Positions 1 to 8,664 of a stretch of DNA of 64,000 nucleotides are shown here, piece by piece. Numbering within the stretch: the first letter of the stretch is position 1; each line of letters opens with the position of its first letter. The notes under the pieces were generated by a model. The model made no database searches, was not told the DNA's origin, and worked only from the letters and a program-made list of their open reading frames with translations. Origin of the DNA: an uncultured Clostridia bacterium (lineage in GTDB: Bacteria > Bacillota > Clostridia > Oscillospirales > Ruminococcaceae); contig CANQTP010000010.1 in assembly GCA_947626755.1 (NCBI GenBank), positions 1-64,000 of the forward strand, read 5' to 3'. The translations under genes and the position numbers were made by a program.

Positions 1-56
1 ATACCGATGATGCGTCCGAATTCTTTGCACAGATCAAGCAGTTCATTGTTGAATGA
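1..56 (+). CDS. C-terminal tail of an unidentified protein (cut by window edge)
   Basis: The reading frame starting at base 3 is open from the window edge to a TGA at 54-56 and encodes a 17-residue tail ending QIKQFIVE. It is immediately followed by a strong hairpin terminator, which supports this being the true end of a plus-strand gene. Too little is visible to name the protein. Confidence 0.5.
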   Translation, partial: TDDASEFFAQIKQFIVE

Positions 57-85
57 TTTTAAAGCAAACTAATATTTGCGGCTAT

Positions 86-112
86 ATCGGCGAAAGTATC
101 ACTTTCGCCGAT
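86..112 (+). terminator. Rho-independent terminator after the edge gene
   Basis: A perfect 12-bp stem (86-97 with 101-112) with a 3-nt loop is followed by TTTTCCGTTT. It lies between the plus-strand edge gene and the 3' end of pyrB on the other strand. The U-rich side serves the plus strand; the minus-strand side is not clearly T-rich. Confidence 0.8.
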
Positions 113-124
113 TTTCCGTTTCAT

Positions 125-1207
125 TCAGTGTTTACGGAGAAGTCTTTCGTCGCAGTATTCGCATTCAAGAGTATCTCCCGAACCGCGGAAACTGCGGGGG
201 AGGTACTTTTCTTTCTGAGTGATGCATTTGGGATTCTGACAGCAAATGTCGTTGTGGATCTTTCCGCTTAAAAGTGTGGTTGGATGCTCATTTCTGAGAA
301 TTGTCAGGATAAGCGCCATTCTTACATACATTCCGTATTTAGCCTGTTTGAAATATAACGCTCTGGGGTCGTCGTCCACTTCAATGGCGATCTCGTCAAC
401 TCTCGGCAGCGGGTGGAGAACGCAAAGGCTGCTTTTTGCTTTTTTCATTTTGGCTTTGTCAAGGCAGTAAACATCTTTTTGCGCTTCATATTCTTCCGGG
501 GAATTGAAGCGTTCCGCCTGTATACGCGTCATGTAAAGTATATCAAGCTTTCCGATGGCTTCTTCAATGGTGTTGACTTCATCAAACTTGCAGTCCGAAG
601 CGTTGAGGATATCCTTTATGTAGAACGGCAGCCGAAGTTCGGGAGTTGAGATCAGTATAAATCTGTTGCCTTTGTAACAGGCAAGAGCTTTACAGAGAGA
701 ATGTACCGTTCTGCCGTTTTTCAGGTCGCCGCAAAGTCCCACCGTAAGGTTGTCCAGCCTGCCTATTTCTTTTGAAAGTGTCAGCAGGTCGGTGAGGGTC
801 TGGGTAGGGTGGAGGTGACCGCCGTCGCCTGCGTTGATGATAGGGCAGTCCGCTGTAAGTGCGGCAGCCTTTGCAGAACCTTCGGCGGGGTGACGCATTA
901 CCATTATGTCGGCGTAATTTGAAACTATCTTTGTGGTGTCTTTTAGGTTTTCGCCTTTTGCGACCGAGGAAGTGGCAGGATTGTCAAAACCGATTATCGT
1001 TCCGCCAAGTTTGAGCATGGCGGTCTGGAAGGACATCTGAGTCCTTGTAGAAGGCTCGTAGAAAAGCGTTCCCATGATCTTTCCGTCACATTCGTGAGCG
1101 TATTTCTGCGGGTCATCAGCGATTTTCGCGCCGAGAGAAATTACTTCATTCCACCATTCTGTGGGCATATCGTTCAGGTCGATAAGGTTTGTGAATCTTG
1201 AAACCAT
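125..1207 (-). CDS. pyrB: Aspartate carbamoyltransferase with fused PyrI-like zinc-binding tail
   Basis: Catalyses carbamoyl phosphate plus aspartate to N-carbamoylaspartate, the committed step of pyrimidine synthesis. The 360-residue protein has the carbamoyl-phosphate motif STRT at residues 53-56 and the HPLPR motif near residue 268. It is about 50 residues longer than usual PyrB. The extra C-terminus has paired cysteines C323-x4-C328 and C349-x2-C352, the spacing of the zinc domain of the regulatory chain PyrI. No PyrI nucleotide-binding domain is present here and no separate pyrI is adjacent. The ATG follows AAAGGCGG and a sigma-A-like promoter. The catalytic assignment is secure; the role of the tail (structural zinc, subunit assembly) is inference. 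Confidence 0.95.
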   Translation of the reverse strand: MVSRFTNLIDLNDMPTEWWNEVISLGAKIADDPQKYAHECDGKIMGTLFYEPSTRTQMSFQTAMLKLGGTIIGFDNPATSSVAKGENLKDTTKIVSNYADIMVMRHPAEGSAKAAALTADCPIINAGDGGHLHPTQTLTDLLTLSKEIGRLDNLTVGLCGDLKNGRTVHSLCKALACYKGNRFILISTPELRLPFYIKDILNASDCKFDEVNTIEEAIGKLDILYMTRIQAERFNSPEEYEAQKDVYCLDKAKMKKAKSSLCVLHPLPRVDEIAIEVDDDPRALYFKQAKYGMYVRMALILTILRNEHPTTLLSGKIHNDICCQNPKCITQKEKYLPRSFRGSGDTLECEYCDERLLRKH

Positions 1208-1239
1208 AGCAAAACCGCCTTTACATAATATATCATTTT

Positions 1240-1268
1240 ATTTTACCATTTTTCGTCGGAAATTTCAA
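1240..1268 (-). promoter_or_regulatory. Promoter of pyrB
   Basis: On the minus strand, TTGAAA (1263-1268) and TAAAAT (1240-1245) are separated by 17 nt, upstream of the pyrB start at 1207. No attenuator or PyrR-type anti-terminator fold was recognised in the short leader. Confidence 0.65.
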
Positions 1269-1316
1269 TACTTTGCCGAAAATTTTTTCTGTGAATTATG
1301 TAAACCCAATATTATG

Positions 1317-1345
1317 TTGACAATTTTATTAAATTGTGATATTGT
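1317..1345 (+). promoter_or_regulatory. Promoter of the DIP1984-family gene
   Basis: TTGACA (1317-1322) and TATTGT (1340-1345) with 17-nt spacing lie about 70 nt upstream of the start codon at 1418. The -35 is perfect and the -10 matches 4 of 6. A second TTGACA at 1360-1365 lacks a well-placed -10. Confidence 0.55.
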
Positions 1346-1417
1346 TATTAAGAAGAGTATTGACAAGGAAATTACACGGTTGCTGTCATGATAAAAATTA
1401 TATAGGAGGATTTTGCT

Positions 1418-1873
1418 ATGAAACTTGCAGAAGCATTACAGGAAAGAGCGGATCTGAACCGCAACATCGAACAGCTTAAAATGCGTCTTAACAAGAATGT
1501 TCTTGTACAAGAGGGGGAAACTTCCGCCGAATCGCCCGAAAAGCTGAAACACGAACTTGATGCATCGGTGGAGCGTCTTGCTTATCTTATGGCAAAGATA
1601 AATAAGACAAACTGTGTGACGATAGTCGACGGAAAAACACTTACGGAACTTATTGCCGAAAAAGACGTGCTTTCGCTGAAGATCTCAGCATATAAGGAGA
1701 TAGTTTCGACTGCAAGTTTCAGCGTAAGCAGATTAAGAAATTCCGAAATAAAAATAAAACCGACCATTTCAGTGGTGGAATGGCAGTCTGAAATAGACAA
1801 TATGTCCAAGAAACTGCGCATTATTGACAATAAGCTTCAGGAGACCAACTGGAATACCGAACTTATCGAATAA
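1418..1873 (+). CDS. DIP1984 family protein (septicolysin-like, function unknown)
   Basis: A 151-residue soluble protein with heptad-like helices at both ends (residues 1-30 and 120-145), suggesting an antiparallel coiled coil. The N-terminus MKLAEALQERADLNRNI and the following VLVQEGE are characteristic of the DIP1984/septicolysin-like family, which is widespread and has no established role in most bacteria. The ATG is preceded by TAGGAGGA. It is monocistronic, facing away from pyrB with its own promoter. The family name implies a cytolysin, but nothing in this sequence (no signal peptide, no membrane segment) supports secretion. Confidence 0.8.
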   Translation: MKLAEALQERADLNRNIEQLKMRLNKNVLVQEGETSAESPEKLKHELDASVERLAYLMAKINKTNCVTIVDGKTLTELIAEKDVLSLKISAYKEIVSTASFSVSRLRNSEIKIKPTISVVEWQSEIDNMSKKLRIIDNKLQETNWNTELIE

Positions 1874-1986
1874 GATCTTGACGGTAGCAGCAGTGCAGAG
1901 TGAATGTCACGCGCGGCAGCGTTACGCCGTAAAGACTTATGCGTCAGGAGCAGGCGCGCCAACAGGATTGTTATGCTCAGACCGCG

Positions 1987-2010
1987 TACAATTGCATTGT
2001 AATTTTTTAT
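1987..2010 (+). terminator. Weak terminator candidate after the DIP1984 gene
   Basis: A 6-bp AT-rich stem (TACAAT 1987-1992 with ATTGTA 1996-2001) is followed by ATTTTTTATTTTT. The stem is weak; the stronger hairpin at 2061-2087 may be the real end. The rest of 1874-2060 shows no gene. Confidence 0.35.
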
Positions 2011-2060
2011 TTTTAATACCGGACATTGGCTGCCTCTGCGAGGGTGGGAACGGGGAAAAA

Positions 2061-2087
2061 GGTGCTGCCTGAAATATCGGCAGCACC
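2061..2087. terminator. Bidirectional terminator between convergent genes
   Basis: Perfect 9-bp stem GGTGCTGCC (2061-2069) with GGCAGCACC (2079-2087). T-rich tracts follow on both strands (TTTTCATTTT on plus, TTTTTCC on minus). It serves the DIP1984 gene and the radical SAM gene that ends at 2099. Confidence 0.8.
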
Positions 2088-2098
2088 TTTTCATTTTA

Positions 2099-3004
2099 TC
2101 ATATTCCCGTCAGGTCAAAATCGGGAGTGTAGCCGCTGTCCGCCGAGCTGCGTTCCTGCATGAAGCCCTCTAAGCCCAGTTCAGCCGCCCTGTCAAGCAG
2201 GAAATTATATTCAAATGTGGATATCCTCCGCGAGATCTCCTTATGTTCAAAGCTTTTGTAAACGGGAACATACTGGCTCATAAGACTTACAAGCACGTCC
2301 TTTTTTGGAAATGTTTCCGCTATCCATTCAAGAATTTTTTCCGAATCCCTGCGGTGTGACGGCAGCGCAAGATGACGTATTATAACGCCTTTCTTTATAA
2401 GTCCGTCCTCGATTTTTACAGAACCGACCTGACGGTACATTTCCTTTATCGCTTCGGAAGCAATTTCAAAATAATCTGCCGCAGAAGAATATTTTTCGCC
2501 AAGGGAACCGTCATAATATTTCAGATCGGGGAGATAAACGTCCACATACCCCTCAAGCATTTTAAGCGTTTCGGGAAGTTCATACCCGCCTGTATTGTAA
2601 ACAACGGGAATATCAAGTTTCCCTCTGCAAAGGTCAAGAGCCTTTATTATCTGCGGAACGTAAGGCGTTGGACTTACAAGGTCAATGTTATTTGCGCCTT
2701 TGTCACGGAGTTCAAGAAAGATCTCCGCAAGCCGTTCTGCGGAGATCTCCTTTCCGAAATTTTCTGCGGAGATCCTGTAATTCTGGCAATACAGGCATTT
2801 CAGATTACAGCCCGAAAAGAAAACCGTTCCCGCGCCGTTTTCCCCCGAAATGCAGGGTTCTTCCCACATATGGAGAAATGCTTTCGCCGCCTTTATTTCC
2901 GCGCCGCAGCCACAGAAACCTTTCCCCGCGTATCTGTCCGCGCCGCATTTCCGCGGGCAAAGCTTGCAGTTATGCAGGTCAGAGCTTTCTTCCAAGAATT
3001 TCAT
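2099..3004 (-). CDS. Radical SAM protein, PflA/PflX-like
   Basis: A 301-residue radical SAM protein of the COG1313 (PflX) type. The cluster motif is C66-x3-C70-x2-C73. A preceding cysteine-rich N-terminus (C13, C16, C20, C31, C33) could hold a further metal site. These proteins resemble pyruvate formate-lyase activase but their substrates are mostly unassigned. The frame is open 54 codons further upstream inside recN. I chose the ATG at 3004 because GGGAG lies 8-10 nt before it and the family motif begins shortly after. The overlap with the end of recN is 26 nt, so the two are probably co-transcribed. Confidence 0.85.
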   Translation of the reverse strand: MKFLEESSDLHNCKLCPRKCGADRYAGKGFCGCGAEIKAAKAFLHMWEEPCISGENGAGTVFFSGCNLKCLYCQNYRISAENFGKEISAERLAEIFLELRDKGANNIDLVSPTPYVPQIIKALDLCRGKLDIPVVYNTGGYELPETLKMLEGYVDVYLPDLKYYDGSLGEKYSSAADYFEIASEAIKEMYRQVGSVKIEDGLIKKGVIIRHLALPSHRRDSEKILEWIAETFPKKDVLVSLMSQYVPVYKSFEHKEISRRISTFEYNFLLDRAAELGLEGFMQERSSADSGYTPDFDLTGI

Positions 3005-4679
3005 TGTAAATTTTCTCCCTGCCGTTAAGCTGTTCGGCGGCATTTTCAAGTGTTGTTCCGGTAATAAGTTCACCGCCGAGAATACGGGCAATTTCCGAAA
3101 TTCTCTGCTCGCCGTCAATTTTTGAAACATTTGTAAAAGTGCTGTCACTGCTCCGTGTTTTCTCAATAAGCAGATGATTGTCCGCCATTACCGCTATCTG
3201 TGAAAGGTGGGTAACGCAGATTATCTGCCGAGCCTTGGAAATTTGTCTCAGCTTTACGCCGACTTTCTGCGCCGCTCTGCCGCTTATTCCCGTGTCTATC
3301 TCGTCAAATATCATTGTGGGAATGTCCTCTTTTTCAGCGATAACGTTCTTTATCGCAAGCATTATTCTGGAAAGTTCACCGCCGGAAGCTATCTTTGCTA
3401 TAGGCTTAGGCGGTTCTCCGGGATTGACGGAGATCATCATTTCCATAATGTCCATGCCGTTTGAAGTGAGTTTCCCCTTGTTATGTTCAAAACATATCTT
3501 AACATCGGGCATATCAAGAAATTTCAGTTCTTCCGCAATGCTTTCAGTAAGTTTTTTCGCGGAATTTTCCCGCAGCTCCGAAAGTTTCTCCGCTTTTTTG
3601 GTAACTTCTATCAGCAGTTCCTTTTTTCGCTCCGAAAGCCGCTCTATTTCCTTTGAACAGCCTTCTGCCGCTTCCGCTTCGGAAGTGTATTCATTGTATC
3701 TTGAAATAAGTTCGCCAAGCGTGCAGGAATAGCGTTTTTTCGCACTGTTCAGCTTTTCACGGCGGTCGGAAAGATAGTCCATTCTTTCCTCGTCAATGTC
3801 TATCTTGTCATAAAGTCCCGAAAGTTCATCGCCTATGTCCTGAAGTTCCACCATTGCCGACTCCAGCCGTTCGGAAATAGCCGACAGTTCGGGAAGTATC
3901 TCCGCATAGTCGGAAAGTTCACTGTTTATCCCGCTTATCTTTTCTGCAATGCCCTCGCTGTCCTCGTAACCCGATACTGCCATTTTTGAACGCATTATAA
4001 CGTCCGCAAGCGCCTTGCTGTTGCTGGCAATAACATACTCGCTCTCCACTTCGGAATCCTCGTTCTCGCTTTCAAGTTCCAGACTTCCTATATCTTCGAT
4101 GAATCTGCGTATATATTCAAGCTTGTCCTGACGTTCCTGTTCGGAAAGGGAAAGCTGTTTTATCTTCCGCGCGGTGCTCTGAAGTTCCCTGAAAGACATT
4201 CTGTAATCTTCAAGAATGTCTCCCAGTTCTGCGTAACCGTCAATAATTTCAATATGCTTTTCGGGGTACATAAGTATCCTGTTATCATGCTGTCCGTGAA
4301 TGTCAATAAGCGTTTCGCCTATTTCCTTGACCGTGGAAACAGGTGCGGTTCGGGAATTTATCCGTGCGGTGCTTCCGCCGTCCGCAGAAATTTCACGGGT
4401 TATCATAAGTTCGTCATTTTCGCAGTCAATGCCGAATTCTTTGAGTTTGTCCAGAGTTTCCCCCGAAAGTCCGCGGAACATAGCCGTTACTACGGCTTTT
4501 TCGCAGCCTGAACGCACTATATCCTTGTTTACGCGTTTTCCCAGAACGGCGTTTATACCATTTATAAGTATGGATTTTCCCGCGCCTGTTTCACCTGTGA
4601 AAACGTTGAAATTCCCCGTAAAAGGTATCTCTGCTTTCTGTATGACAGCAAGATTTTCAATATACAATTCGCTAAGCAT
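2979..4679 (-). CDS. recN: DNA repair protein RecN
   Basis: SMC-like ATPase acting in double-strand break repair. The 566 residues show an N-terminal Walker A (GETGAGKS, about residues 30-37), a long central glutamate/lysine-rich coiled coil, and a C-terminal ABC signature region (SGGELSR) followed by Walker B (MIFDEIDTGISG). Length is close to the family norm of about 560. The ATG is preceded by AAAGGA. It sits in the conserved order nadK-argR-recN. Confidence 0.97.
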   Translation of the reverse strand: MLSELYIENLAVIQKAEIPFTGNFNVFTGETGAGKSILINGINAVLGKRVNKDIVRSGCEKAVVTAMFRGLSGETLDKLKEFGIDCENDELMITREISADGGSTARINSRTAPVSTVKEIGETLIDIHGQHDNRILMYPEKHIEIIDGYAELGDILEDYRMSFRELQSTARKIKQLSLSEQERQDKLEYIRRFIEDIGSLELESENEDSEVESEYVIASNSKALADVIMRSKMAVSGYEDSEGIAEKISGINSELSDYAEILPELSAISERLESAMVELQDIGDELSGLYDKIDIDEERMDYLSDRREKLNSAKKRYSCTLGELISRYNEYTSEAEAAEGCSKEIERLSERKKELLIEVTKKAEKLSELRENSAKKLTESIAEELKFLDMPDVKICFEHNKGKLTSNGMDIMEMMISVNPGEPPKPIAKIASGGELSRIMLAIKNVIAEKEDIPTMIFDEIDTGISGRAAQKVGVKLRQISKARQIICVTHLSQIAVMADNHLLIEKTRSSDSTFTNVSKIDGEQRISEIARILGGELITGTTLENAAEQLNGREKIYNEILGRKL

Positions 4680-4708
4680 ACGCTATGTGTCCTTTCAAAA
4701 AAGCTGTA

Positions 4709-5146
4709 TCAGTCAGGCAGCACCGATCTTAACATTTCGGTAAATTCTGCGGCGGCGTTTTCGCTTTCTGTAAGTACGAAAATTGTATCGTCTCCCGCAA
4801 TAGTTCCCAGAATTTCCGAACGATCCATCTTGTCAAGAGTGGCGCAGACAGCCTGTGCCATTCCTGTGCTGCATTTTATTGAAACCATGTTCATGGCATA
4901 CGCCACACTTATTACCGAATCCCTGAAAATAGGCAGCGGAGGGAATGCGGGTTTTGGACGTCTTACATAGATATTTCCGATCTCCGAAGCTTGCTTTTGC
5001 AGGTCAAGTTCATTTATATCTCTTGACAATGTGGCTTGTGTAACGTCTAAACCCTCTTTTTCAAGATATTCTTTAAGCATTTCCTGAGTAGTGATAGGAT
5101 ATTTTTCTATGATCTCAATTATTTTGTCCTGTCGTTTCTTTTTCAT
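4709..5146 (-). CDS. argR: Arginine repressor ArgR
   Basis: Transcription factor controlling arginine biosynthesis and catabolism, normally a hexamer binding ARG boxes with arginine as co-repressor. The N-terminal winged helix (RQDKIIEIIEKYPITTQEML, then a recognition helix with TQATLSRDI) and the C-terminal oligomerisation/arginine domain (ILGTIAGDDTIFVL) are both visible. A GTG six codons upstream is in frame, but AAGGA lies 9 nt before the ATG at 5146, so that start was chosen. It begins 15 nt after the nadK stop. Confidence 0.95.
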   Translation of the reverse strand: MKKKRQDKIIEIIEKYPITTQEMLKEYLEKEGLDVTQATLSRDINELDLQKQASEIGNIYVRRPKPAFPPLPIFRDSVISVAYAMNMVSIKCSTGMAQAVCATLDKMDRSEILGTIAGDDTIFVLTESENAAAEFTEMLRSVLPD

Positions 5147-5160
5147 CAAAGCATTTCCTT

Positions 5161-6015
5161 TCACTTAATGGGACTCATAAGCTTGTTGTTGACAGCTTCA
5201 AAGAATGAATATCCCTTTATATCTATAAGCCTGAGCGTTTTAGGCGATTTTTCTATAATAAGTTTGTCGTCAATGTACATATCGCAGTTTGATCTGCCGT
5301 CTACCGAGAAATATAAAGGCTCGTCTGCGGAAAAATGCCGTACTTCCAGCACTCTTGACGCCGTGAATACCATTGTCCGCGAAAACAGCGAGTGCGGACA
5401 GATAGGCGTTACCTGAATACATTCCGTTTCGGGTTCGAGTATCGGTCCTCCCGCAGAAAGCGCATACGCCGTTGAACCCGTAGGCGTTGCAATTACCATT
5501 CCGTCCGCACGAATGGAACTCACCGTCCGCCCGCCTGTGGAAACTTCAAGATCCGTTATCCGCGAATAAGGACGTGCAACAACTATATCGTTAAGCGCAG
5601 AATGCCGTGAAATTTCTTTGCCGCCGCGGATCAGTGCCACATCTATCATCATGCGGTTTTCGGTGGTGAAATCTCCTGTTTTCAGCTTAGAAAGATTTCC
5701 CAGTTCGTCCGACTCCATTGAAGCCATAAATCCGAGACGTCCTGTGTTTATCCCAAGCAGAGGAACATCATATTCCGAAGCATACTCCGAAGCTTTCAGG
5801 ATAGTGCCGTCTCCGCCTATGGCAAGCATTGCATCACAGCCGCTGATGATCTCCCGCTTGCTGCCGAATTTCACAAAATCTTTTGAGGAGATCTCCCCGC
5901 GGCAGGAATCGGGAGCGTAGACCTCGATACCAAGCTTATCAAGAATATCACAGCATTTCAAAGCCGTTGCAAGAGCGTTTCTCTTGCTGAAATTTGGGTA
6001 CAGAATTACTTTCAT
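5161..6015 (-). CDS. nadK: NAD kinase
   Basis: ATP-dependent phosphorylation of NAD to NADP. The 284-residue protein carries the diagnostic GGDGT motif (AIGGDGTILKA, about residue 67), a second NE/D-like region (HSALNDIVVAR), and the glycine-rich TPTGSTAYALSAGGPI segment. AAGGAG precedes the ATG. It lies 11 nt after tlyA, in the conserved dxs-tlyA-nadK-argR-recN cluster of Firmicutes. Confidence 0.96.
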   Translation of the reverse strand: MKVILYPNFSKRNALATALKCCDILDKLGIEVYAPDSCRGEISSKDFVKFGSKREIISGCDAMLAIGGDGTILKASEYASEYDVPLLGINTGRLGFMASMESDELGNLSKLKTGDFTTENRMMIDVALIRGGKEISRHSALNDIVVARPYSRITDLEVSTGGRTVSSIRADGMVIATPTGSTAYALSAGGPILEPETECIQVTPICPHSLFSRTMVFTASRVLEVRHFSADEPLYFSVDGRSNCDMYIDDKLIIEKSPKTLRLIDIKGYSFFEAVNNKLMSPIK

Positions 6016-6026
6016 AAAGTTCTCCT

Positions 6027-6806
6027 TTATTTCATGGCGTTAAAAGCCGCCGAAACTATTTCCCCGCAGTCGATGGCGGCTTGAACGCCGCCTTTTTTAA
6101 GATATGCTAAATATTCTATATTCCCGTCTCCGCCGCAAATGGGGGAGAACGTCATTTTCTCTGTCGGAAGTCCCACAGAAAGTGCAAATTCCGTAATTTC
6201 TTCAAGAACGCGCTTGTGAACTTTCCTGTCCTTGACAATGCCGCCTTTACCAACGTCGGAACGTCCCGCTTCGAACTGGGGCTTTATAAGTATGACCGCT
6301 TCGCCGTTTTCCGCAAGAAGTCCGCTTATTTTGGGAAGAATTTTCCTCAGCGACACAAAGGAAACGTCCGCCGAAATGAAGCTCACTTCTTCGGGGAAAC
6401 GGTCTATTTTCAGAATGTTCGTGCCTTCCATGTTTTTCACCCGCTGATCGCTTTTCAGTGAATCGTCAAGTTGTCCGTGTCCCACGTCCACCGCGTAAAC
6501 GAACGCCGCCCCGCATTTCAGCATACAGTCGGTAAATCCCCCCGTTGACGCACCTATATCCGCGCAGATATGGTCTTTCAGTCCTATCCCGAACTCCTTT
6601 ACCGCCTTTTCAAGCTTCAATCCGCCCCTGCCGACGTATGCAAGCTGCTCTCCGATAATTTTTATGTCGTCCGTTTCATTCGCATCAAAGGACGGTTTTG
6701 AAACGTTTACGCCGTTTACCTTCACCTGTCCGCCGACTATCAGTTCTTTTGCTCTCTGACGGCTTTTTGCAAGTCCCATTTCTGAAATCAGCAGGTCAAG
6801 TCTCAC
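6027..6806 (-). CDS. tlyA: TlyA family rRNA 2'-O-methyltransferase
   Basis: Predicted SAM-dependent cytidine 2'-O-methyltransferase for rRNA. The N-terminal S4 RNA-binding domain (RLDLLISEMGLAKSRQRAKE) is followed by an FtsJ-like fold with the SAM loop DIGASTGGFTDCMLK. The frame extends upstream into dxs. I placed the start at GTG 6806 because GGAG lies 8 nt before it and the S4 domain begins there; this gives 259 residues and an 11-nt overlap with dxs. The haemolysin name of the family is historical and nothing here suggests a toxin. Confidence 0.92.
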   Translation of the reverse strand: MRLDLLISEMGLAKSRQRAKELIVGGQVKVNGVNVSKPSFDANETDDIKIIGEQLAYVGRGGLKLEKAVKEFGIGLKDHICADIGASTGGFTDCMLKCGAAFVYAVDVGHGQLDDSLKSDQRVKNMEGTNILKIDRFPEEVSFISADVSFVSLRKILPKISGLLAENGEAVILIKPQFEAGRSDVGKGGIVKDRKVHKRVLEEITEFALSVGLPTEKMTFSPICGGDGNIEYLAYLKKGGVQAAIDCGEIVSAAFNAMK

Positions 6807-8625
6807 AGCTTTCACTCCGTTCCGTGCCAAGTACCCTGCACATTCCGTCAACGTCCAGACCGTATTCCTTCATGCATTCGCAGACAGAAGCCTGACGGAC
6901 AAATCCTTCTACGGCTTTTATTGTGAAATTCCCGCGGAAGCCTTTTTGGTAAAGTTTTTCAAGAAGCGCCTTTGCCGCCGCTCCCGAACCTTCCTCAAAG
7001 AAGTATATATCATCATATTTCATGCAGATGTCGGTAACTTCCTCGTCTATGGGGAAAATTTTCACTAATTTGAGAACGTCCCGTTCACCCGCCGCACCGT
7101 AAAGGTTATGAATTATCCGTCCGTATGAAACTGCAAGACCCTTGCCGCCGTTTTCGGTGAGAAAATATGAATCTGTGTCCTCCGCACCGATAGTAATATC
7201 TTCCGTGCCTTTCGGATAGCGGACAGCCGCTATGCAGTCAGTGTGATAGACTGCGCGTTCAAGACATATTTCCAGTTCCTTATAAGTGGAAGGAGAGTAT
7301 ATAGTAGTATCCGGAACGGTCATAAGCATTGAAACATCAAGAAGCCCCTGATGTGTTTCGCCGTCCTCGCCCACAAAACCCGCGCGGTCGATACCAAGGA
7401 CGATATGTGTTCCGTCAATTGCCGCGTCATGGATAAGCTGGTCATAACTTCTTTGCAAAAAGCTTGAATACACTGCAAAAACAGGGATCTTCCCTTGCTT
7501 TGCAAGTCCTGCCGAAAATGTCACCGCGTGGGATTCTGCGATCCCCACATCAAAGAACCGTTCACCGTGTTCCGCCGCAAAATTCTGCAAACCTGTTGCA
7601 TATTTCATAGCTGCCGTTACCGCACAGATATTCTTGTCGTTATCCGCAAGCCGTGAAAGCTTCTGCCCGAAAACGTTTGAGAAAGACATATCCTTGAAGC
7701 TTTCCGCATTGTAGCCGCCCGCCGAGATCGCATGAAATTCTCCGGGATTTTCCTCCGCAGGCGGGAAGCCTTTTCCCTTTACAGTGTTGACGTGTACAAA
7801 CACAGGACGGTGAAGCGTTTTCGCCGCCCGAAGCGCTTCTTCCAGTTCGGAAATGTTGTGCCCGTCTATAGGTCCGAGGTAAACAAAACCCATATCCTCA
7901 AACATTGTGGAATGGTAAAGCACCGATTTCAAAGCGGATTTGGAAGTTTTTATGAACTTTGTTATTGGTTCGCCCACAACGGGAACGTTCCCGAGAAATT
8001 TCTCCGTCTGCTTTTTAGCGTCCAGATATGCTGAATTCCGCCTGATAGACGTAAGATACCTTGCAAACGCGCCTACATTTTTGGAAATCGACATATCATT
8101 GTGATTGAGAATGATGATGATGTTATCTCCGCTTTTGCCTGCGTTGTTAAGACCTTCATAGGCAAGCCCGCCTGTGAATGCACCGTCTCCTATAACTGCG
8201 ACCGCATGGTGTCTGTCGCCGTTCAGACGCATTCCCTCGGCAATTCCGTAAGCCGCTGAGATCGCCGTGCTGCTGTGTCCGCTTATAAAAGCGTCATGCT
8301 CCGATTCTTCGGGGCGGCAGAATCCCGAAATCCCGTCCTTTTTCCGCAGACTTGAAAACTTGTCCAGACGTCCTGTAAGTATCTTGTGAGTGTAGGACTG
8401 ATGTCCCACGTCCCAGACGATCTTGTCGGCAGGGGAGTGGAACACTCTGTGAATTGCAAGGGTAAGCTCCACAGTTCCCAGATTTGAGGAAAGGTGACCG
8501 CCGTTTTTCATGACCGTTCTTATGATTATTTTGCGGATCTCCCTGCAAAGCTGTTCACATTCGGGAATTGAAAGAGTTCTAAGCTCCTGCGGAAGTGAAA
8601 TATTGCTTATCAAACGTTTGCTCAT
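6796..8625 (-). CDS. dxs: 1-deoxy-D-xylulose-5-phosphate synthase
   Basis: Thiamine diphosphate enzyme condensing pyruvate and glyceraldehyde 3-phosphate, the first step of the MEP isoprenoid pathway. The 609 residues include the ThDP motif GDGAFTGGLAYEGLNNAG, the GHS substrate region near the N-terminus, and the transketolase C-terminal domains (DRAGFVGEDGETHQG). AAAGGA precedes the ATG by 12 nt. Neighbouring ispA and the separate ispE at 51900 place several isoprenoid steps in this window. Confidence 0.97.
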   Translation of the reverse strand: MSKRLISNISLPQELRTLSIPECEQLCREIRKIIIRTVMKNGGHLSSNLGTVELTLAIHRVFHSPADKIVWDVGHQSYTHKILTGRLDKFSSLRKKDGISGFCRPEESEHDAFISGHSSTAISAAYGIAEGMRLNGDRHHAVAVIGDGAFTGGLAYEGLNNAGKSGDNIIIILNHNDMSISKNVGAFARYLTSIRRNSAYLDAKKQTEKFLGNVPVVGEPITKFIKTSKSALKSVLYHSTMFEDMGFVYLGPIDGHNISELEEALRAAKTLHRPVFVHVNTVKGKGFPPAEENPGEFHAISAGGYNAESFKDMSFSNVFGQKLSRLADNDKNICAVTAAMKYATGLQNFAAEHGERFFDVGIAESHAVTFSAGLAKQGKIPVFAVYSSFLQRSYDQLIHDAAIDGTHIVLGIDRAGFVGEDGETHQGLLDVSMLMTVPDTTIYSPSTYKELEICLERAVYHTDCIAAVRYPKGTEDITIGAEDTDSYFLTENGGKGLAVSYGRIIHNLYGAAGERDVLKLVKIFPIDEEVTDICMKYDDIYFFEEGSGAAAKALLEKLYQKGFRGNFTIKAVEGFVRQASVCECMKEYGLDVDGMCRVLGTERSESCET

Positions 8626-8664
8626 TTTATATAACAGTCCTTTTCAAAGATGATGCAAAATTTT

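Noticed and set aside
1418-1873. Pore-forming toxin, from the septicolysin family name
   Set aside because: There is no signal peptide, membrane segment or cytolysin motif; the protein is a small coiled coil.
3005-3166. Longer N-terminus for the radical SAM gene
   Set aside because: The extra 54 codons lie inside recN. The ATG at 3004 has GGGAG upstream and the protein motif starts there.
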